Source: Trichostrongylus colubriformis (taxonomy: Eukaryota; Nematoda; Chromadorea; Rhabditida; Trichostrongylidae). Taken from it: a DNA stretch of 64,000 nt. The first letter of the stretch is position 1. Each line of letters starts with the position of its first letter. The translations under genes and the position numbers were made by a program. Shown piece by piece: positions 57,123-64,000 of the stretch. Under the pieces are notes generated by a model that saw only the letters and a list, made by a program, of their open reading frames with translations, was not told the DNA's origin and searched no databases. The stretch lies in assembly GCA_963978905.1 (NCBI GenBank), contig OZ022259.1, forward strand, positions 8,990,001 through 9,054,000. The letters are read 5' to 3'.

Positions 57123-60100
57123 TTGTGAAGAGAGAGACGGGAAATATTTTGAAGCTCAGCCGAAATTCTTATCTGGTGCGCGTCTACTATTGTTCTTCAA
57201 TATAACTTTTTTCCAGAATATCCGTCTCCGTCGACTCCGTCGCAACCATTTTTAACGACTCACTTCATCTGAGCCTGAAGCCTGAATCCAAGCCATCTAC
57301 ATATGAGGTTGTGCGTGCAGAACAACAGTCATATTGAACGAAGAAAAAGCAAAAGGGAGAAACAAGGCCACTCATCAGAATGAAAAATGAGAAGCTATAG
57401 AGGAAATTGATCCGACACACAGAATTTTTTGTGGCTCGACCGAATGAGCATGACTGCACTCATTCCACTACTCACAAAAAAAGACCTCAGGATTGTTTTT
57501 TTTTCATTCCGAAGGAAATTTTGAACAATTAGAATCACTTTCGCCATCATAGAACTTGAACTTTGAAGTGCAATACTAATACACTCCAAGATCATTAAAA
57601 ACACAACAACTTCAGAAGCATCGCAATTACTCATTCCGAAATCAAGTAGAATTCCATATTTCATGTGCTGAATTTTCATATAAGAACAGTAAACCGCTAC
57701 TCATTCAGTTGACAAAGATTACTAAGATCGATATTTTTCAATAATCATTTTATGGCTCTTTGGCCCCTAATAACTTTGGCCGAGAAGTAAACAGAAAAGT
57801 TTTCAAAAGGGGTAGTGCAAAGCTTTCGTTCTTGCATTTCGTATTATTAGTCGCATCAAACAAAGATCAGTTGAACACCATTTCCCCCTCCATGTCTGCT
57901 GAGGTATTGCATCAGAAACGACGAATAAATGTTGTTCTTCTGAACTGGTTTCGATGGGATAAAGAACAGAAGCCGCTTAGTTTTTGGAATGAGTTACTCT
58001 GATGGGCAAAGATGGGGTAGACATACAAGCGGTAATGCACGCACCTTTGGATTGTGACTGTACGAATTTCACGAAGACGGCGCAGTGAAAAGTGGAGCCG
58101 TTATCTTAGGCATGGGTGGGGGACCGAAAAATTCGATGAATCTCTCTAGTCTAATCTTACCGTTCAATTGACAGAGACCTAGTTCTGTAGAAGGCGATAT
58201 CCACATGGGCCAACCACCGCAACACTTAGAATAAATCAGATACATCCTCAAATGCATTCACTTGGATCGAAGCTCTCATTTTCACGACCCAGCTTTTAAA
58301 GGCACCGAGAGAGGGTGCAAAGAAGGAAAGCCCATTCGAGAAGACTATGCTCAGTAAGCGACCAATTGAGCCAAGAAGAGGTGATATGTAACGAAACTCG
58401 CGTTGAAAAACCCGGCTTTAGGGGCTATTTCGATCCTAGCGCGCTTCATTTCGAACTGCACATTTCATTGGCCAAGTCGACTGCTGGCGACTGACAAAAA
58501 AGTCAGAATTAATTTTCGTGATGATATGGAATAAATGAAACAACAAATAGAAACAAACAAGAAAAGCAATGAAAGAATGAAAGGGAGAAGAAGCTAAGCA
58601 GTACGAAACAGTAGACTCATGCTTGAAAATATTCAGTAAAGTCGAAATACAAGCGAGTACAATTTTACCGTAGGGTAAAATCGCCCCTCATAGTGTCATT
58701 GATATATACAGGGAGTAAAGCATTCAAAGACGATGTAGCTCTTTTTTGGAACAGATTATCGAGTGAGAATGTCTTCTGTAAGAATGTCGCGAACCTTTGA
58801 AGTGCTGGATGTCATTTATTCACCGTAAGCATCAATGTACACTGCCATAGCCATCAAGCAAGTGTCCATCATGTACAGCAATATGCATCGGCCGTCTCCT
58901 GGCCCGTTCACGTCTATTTCGACAAGAACATCGCCCGCTGACTATTGGAATAGTGCATCGCACCAGATGGGGAAATCGATAGAAAAAGTTCTATGGGCGT
59001 TTTGCACAGCACAATAATCAGCGAAATCGAGACATAACTGAAGTGGAAAAAGGGCAATTTCACACATGAAAAACCAGTGCGGGCGTGAGCAGGGGACATT
59101 GGCAGAGTAGGGTAGAATTTTGCCTAAGCTCAAGGAGAGCGGTTAAATTTTTATATGCATTGGGAGGGTTTCGCGTTAACTAGAAGTGGTTCATCCATCC
59201 GGGACTTTCACTCCTCTCCACTTCTACCTTGTATCTATCTGTTGTCAACTAAGCAGACAGCACCGGAACCGCCTCTTAATTGTACAAATCCTTATCCACT
59301 CAATTTTCTCATTAGCAATTCACAAAACATTGAAGACGGACGTATACATGGAATTTGCTTTTTTTTTCATTTCACTCCCGATTTCAGCTCAGTACAAATC
59401 ATTTTCCGCATTCTTCAACAGCCAAAATGTAAAGCGAAATATGCTGAAATTCTGAAAAATAAACAGAGCTGAAAAGGCTTCATAGAACTATTATTTCCTT
59501 GGTGTGCACACCGCCCTCAAATTAACTCAAAGGCAAGACAGGGAAAAATGGGTAATATGGGTGCAAAACCAGTCAAAATGGTTACCTGGATGAAACCATC
59601 TCACTTTGCCATTAAAGTTCCACTCCTCCTAGTATTTTTCAATATTCTTTAATAACCCTCAAGAGCCTGAAGCGAATAAGATTTTTCTGAGCGATAACTC
59701 CTCACATTAAAATACTTCAGTCTCGGCCCTGATTTGCAAAAGATTTGAAGACGACGAGGTACAAAAAAAAATACGAAAAGTAAACCAGCTTGAGTAGAAG
59801 CGAACAGATCGGCTCGAACTCAAATGGAAATTTCCCATAGCAATGTAAACAAATAATATGGAAAGAGAAATTTCCATTGAATAACTGCAACGAACGCCGC
59901 TGAAGAAAGGCACGTCAATCGATTTGGACAATAATGGCTATCAGATAAGAAACCGCACGTAAAAGCAGCAACAGTCAGCAATCAGCTGGTCAACAACCAG
60001 CCGACCAGCACTATACAACACGGTAAGAATTTTCAACAACAGTGTGAAACACCAAAAAAATTTACAAAATTAGAAAGACCCCTGGAGTGGCTCAAAAAGT

Positions 60101-62354
60101 TTTTCGAAATGTTCGGCCATATTTCAAAGTTTGATACCTTTTTCAGGCCTAAAACAGTGCAGTTTCGTCAAGTTACATTGTCAAAGACATTTCAGTCATA
60201 GACAGTCATTACGAATAGTATGACATGTATAGTTACAGTTGAATAATTATAGTTATATAGGGAGAAGTGCTGTCGCCCTACCACATGCCATCACAGCTTT
60301 CGTACACTTGAGTAATTAATATTCGATCGATGGGGTGGTTGCCATAAAAGCAAATACTGCACTTCGACTACTAGTGGCGGCTGAGCGGGTGGGTGAGTAG
60401 TTGAGTCATGTTGAATGCCATAAAGTGCGAGATAATTTCACATGTGGCTGTGTGACGACGGGTGGAGGAGGGCTACGACGGGAGAGGGTGGCGACCGCGG
60501 CGAGGTTTTTCGAATTTGCCCCGACGACGATGTCCTCTCTCGATGTGGTGGGAACGCCCTGCCACCACCACACAAACTCACGTATTTGATGGATTCCTCT
60601 GATTAACATCTTGACAGCCGCGTGATCGACGACGTAGATTACCTTTTAGTCGTGGTTCTGGAAAACTCCACAGGTGGCATATCTACTGTATGGTTTCCAC
60701 GAGTTTATCTGTTTACTTATTTAACGTATTTATTTTATTGCACGGTACGGTACATAGAAACATGTGTGTTACACAAGGGAAGAACAAAACTTGTAGGATC
60801 AATTGAAGCAAATAGGCTCCCCAACAGTCGGCGATGAATGGTTGGTTTTTCAGGTAGGCGCGTGCTTCAGAAGCTAGCGAAGGCAATAGCGAGCTTTCGC
60901 GAGATAAAGGAAATCAAAGTCAGCCAAGTTAAAAGCCATAAAAAAGGGCCGCAGCGGAAACCGGTGCAGGTCTAGCATTAGTAGTATTGGTGAAAGTTTG
61001 CCACCTCATCAAAATACATACGGACTCTCCCATTGGCATTGGCGCTTCGAGGCAATCATCAAGATCAGTATATATATTACTGCCCATCAATGCATTTCTC
61101 GTCGTATTTTTTGTTGAAACGGTGAACAAAATCGCGCGGTAATATCCAGTACCGTATCTAAAATTTCAAAAATGACATTTACTCCAATGATAACATTGAA
61201 AAAAATAGAAACAATAGCACCGCGATACTTTAATGATAAGTTTCACTGCGACGATAGATAGAATACCAATCATTATACAATCTGCTATTGAAGTACCTCA
61301 ATTAGGTTTCTCCAGAGGAAAAGAAGGACCCACAGGTGGAGTTGTTTCTTTGGACGAGGAAAAAAATAACGAAGCAGTTTTATAGCTGATACTGTTACTT
61401 TATTTACTTTTTCATTATTCATTTATTTCTTCATTCATTTATACACTTTACTGAGAGCACCACTGGAGGTATGATAAACGATGATGTTAGAAACAGTAGT
61501 GACACCAAATTTAACCAAACCAAGTCACCAATAACGGTCCGCCGAGCGATGAAAAAATCTCTAAAAAAATCAAAAAAAAATCTAAAAATGCGCCGGATTC
61601 TATTGGTGTGTACAAGAAAGGGTTGATGAACAACACTGCTACCGCACTTATCGCGACCCCTATTGCTATATTATTATAAATGAGTGATGATTGGCTTACT
61701 ATAATTATGATCTTTTAAATGCCACAGAATTATCAGGAAAAAGCCATTATCGAGGCAGTGGGGTGAATTGGGTCTCGGGAGACGTCTAAGGCGGTGCTAC
61801 CGTAACGGCTACAGAGCTTACTTCTTTATGCTTGATAGCTTGAGCCATAATCCGCACAGATTCTATTCTCAACAAATAGTCTACTTCAGTCTTCAAATAG
61901 GACACCCGAAAGCACTATATCAGAGGAGGCTCGCAAAATCACCCAATTGGTTATCAAGGAGTGCAGAAGCGAAATGCACAGCCCATCCGAGGAAGGGGCT
62001 ATATTCACTATGATGACTCCCCGTACCTATGTGATGTTATAAGAGAACATTTCCTCAATAATCAGCCTTGAATGTTAAAAAATTGAAGAATCAGCATCGA
62101 CAGGCACCAGCAGGGCAGTGACAGAATTGTTCGAGGCAGCCGGTTCCCCAAATCGTTCACGTTAAGCAAACTCGACAGCAGACAACTGAACATCACCAAT
62201 TATATGGACAGCACTGGGAACAAACTACTTCTACACTATTATAGCACATTGTGGATTTGCCAGTGACCAATGCTAGCCCTTCGTGAGGTATTCACGAAGA
62301 TTCATCAGGATGAAACACCATCTACCGTTTCAAATGGCTCAAAAGACGGATGTG

Positions 62355-62415
62355 TGTAGCGTAGTGGGCAAGTGGCGCCGCTCTTCGGCATGATTTCGAG
62401 TCCAAAGTCCTTTCA
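62355..62415 (+). repeat. tRNA-promoter-like relic
   Basis: TAGCGTAGTGG resembles an A box and TTTCGAGTCC a B box about 35 bases on. The spacing suits a tRNA-derived SINE, but no stem structure is preserved. Confidence 0.25.
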
Positions 62416-63331
62416 TGCCAGGCTAATCTTCTAGGCTTTCGGAGGCGCTGATCTGGCACCAGACTGGGGAGCTACACAAGTCATTGCATAGGCCTTAATC
62501 GCATCCAAATGTTACTGCGATTCATGATTTTGAGTGGAAGCAGGATGCGTGGCTCAATAAAAAAAGGCTGATGAATACCGAGTCACATTTCTGTTTTGCT
62601 ATTGCGACTGAGAGCTGACTTCCATCTCGCGTAGTGAATGTAGACTTTTAAATAGCTGTGCAATCAGTTTGTTTTATCAAACTTGGTTGAAACTACGTCT
62701 ACAAGTTTAGGCAGCGTGCTGAAGGGAAATGTGCGATATAGTTGTCTCCTTTTCTTTCTGCGCTCAAGGTCTAGCCAAAGTCGGTCCCATGGCCCTTGGC
62801 GGTGTGGCTCCTCGTAAAGAGAATGTCCATGCCCGCTAGATACAGTGCCCGGAATTACACGATGAAACTCACTGCCAGCCAAAGTTTAAGGAAGTCAGAG
62901 AAGCTACTGAAGAACCTCAGAGCAAGGTTTATACCGAAATGAATTCAGGACATACTAGCCACAGCTTCCCTGGTGCTAGTTTTTAATTCATCAGTGCCAT
63001 TTCTCGGCAAGAACCACATGCGAGCAAACTTATCATTTACATCAGCTCATCAGTGATCAATTCCAGAAAAAGAAAACTGAGAGATTTGGATGATTGGCTT
63101 GTTGCAAAAGAAGTCAAAACATGAAGATGAGATAAAAAAAACTAATATAAGTGCTTGGGAACATCAAGCATCAAAAGGAAGACGTCGCTCCATTAAATCA
63201 CTAGTTATAATAGCTTTTAGAAAAATGGAAGTCGAAAATCGAAGTGTATAACCTGTGAATGGAAACTTTGACAAAGAACAGAGCTCCGAAAATGTTCAAT
63301 ATGCCACTGTTTTCTATTCATATGTCTATAT

Positions 63332-63368
63332 AAGACAAAATGGATAGATATAAGACAAAATGGATAGT
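63332..63368 (+). repeat. 18-bp tandem duplication
   Basis: ATATAAGACAAAATGGATAG occurs twice, overlapping by two bases. Confidence 0.88.
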
Positions 63369-64000
63369 GTCTCACACCATGTTTTGGAATCAGGGTGAGT
63401 TCTCGGTCATAATCACACAGGTACGCAAAAGGGATTAATATTTCACAAGTGCCTCAACCCCTCTGGACAACCGCATCTAATCAATGCCCCTAGAGAGGAA
63501 ATAAACAGCGTCTGGCACCAGTAGAGGAATACTCGAGTGGGATGAAGGGAGCAGTTGGTACATGGGAGGTAATATACGGCGATTGACGCTTATTTGAAGT
63601 TAAAGAGTGGGCGCATCTTTCGGTGGGAAGACAGATGGGAAGAGTTGGAGCAGCCAAATTTTCAGTAGGAGAAAGGAATTATTCTGGAGAGAGGCTGACA
63701 AAGGAAGCACCTGATTCAAGTTCGCTGCATGCGATATGGCACGGTATGTACCACTGTGCCACACTGACACTTAAAGGCAGCTTTCGCGAAAATCCGGATG
63801 AAAAGTTAAGGAAGTAGTGAATATGAAAGCCGAGATGTCTAGTAACAGGACGGTGGAGAAAAAACGGCTGGAAATGGCCAAAAACTCGAGAAATAAGACC
63901 TCTTCCCACCGTTGGTTCTAGGCGCGGACGACCTTTCCGTCAATAGGTGGGTAGTCCGCATAGGTTTTCCATTGGCATTACCAATACGTAAACATGAAGG

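Larger units (their letters stand above)
54521..64000. other. gene-poor stretch to the window end
   Basis: Only short frames, two small duplications and one tRNA-promoter-like relic. A 151-codon minus-strand frame at 56620-57075 has a Cys-rich C-terminal half but no domain I know. The right edge carries the repeat shared with 10495. Confidence 0.45.

Noticed and set aside
1..64000. CRISPR arrays, bacterial operons, rRNA genes
   Set aside because: No regularly spaced short repeats, no operon-like gene packing and no rRNA core sequences were seen; the gene structure is eukaryotic.

Overview
The window looks like nuclear DNA of a nematode, most likely a strongylid or hookworm-type species. The evidence is small exons with TTTTCAG-like acceptors and GTAAGT-like donors, introns inflated by repeats, many Tc1/mariner-class elements, and pieces of a nematode-style chemoreceptor. 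It is gene-poor and repeat-rich. I saw no bacterial, viral, rRNA or CRISPR sequence.

One gene can be reconstructed essentially end to end. A minus-strand gene from 41055 down to 20986 has 24 candidate coding exons (one perhaps optional) whose splice phases all agree and sum to 2907 bases (968 residues). It encodes a P-loop NTPase of STAND type followed by about 16 ankyrin repeats and a short Ser/Lys-rich tail. Start position, the order Walker A, Walker B-like, VTSRP, helical linker, ankyrins, and an unusual over-long ankyrin repeat match ANKRD50 rather than the related TANC proteins. ANKRD50 is known from animals as an endosomal recycling factor linked to SNX27-retromer.

Left of it, plus-strand exons between 6597 and 14530 encode transmembrane segments of a putative 7TM chemoreceptor. 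One exon join is out of phase, so it may be a pseudogene. Everything else I can support is mobile or repetitive. Tc1 class: a complete but dead Tc1 (29979-31542), a Tc1-family MITE with TA duplication (3431-3938), and an older Tc1 relic (from 17875) broken by a second MITE. Mariner class: a transposase relic (about 7680-8400) and a foldback element (51700-52375). MITEs with a CAGGGGGTGCC end: three copies of about 0.7 kb. Others: a 1.7-kb hAT-like element with an exact 8-bp target duplication (14754-16466), Harbinger-like foldbacks with 3-bp TAA/TTA flanks, and several tandem and dispersed repeats.

Layout: 1-6.5 kb repeats; 6.6-14.5 kb receptor exons with inserted elements; 14.7-19.6 kb transposon cluster; 20.4-41.1 kb the ANKRD50-like gene, whose introns hold most of the young insertions; 41.1-64 kb gene-poor sequence with decayed repeats and only weak exon candidates.
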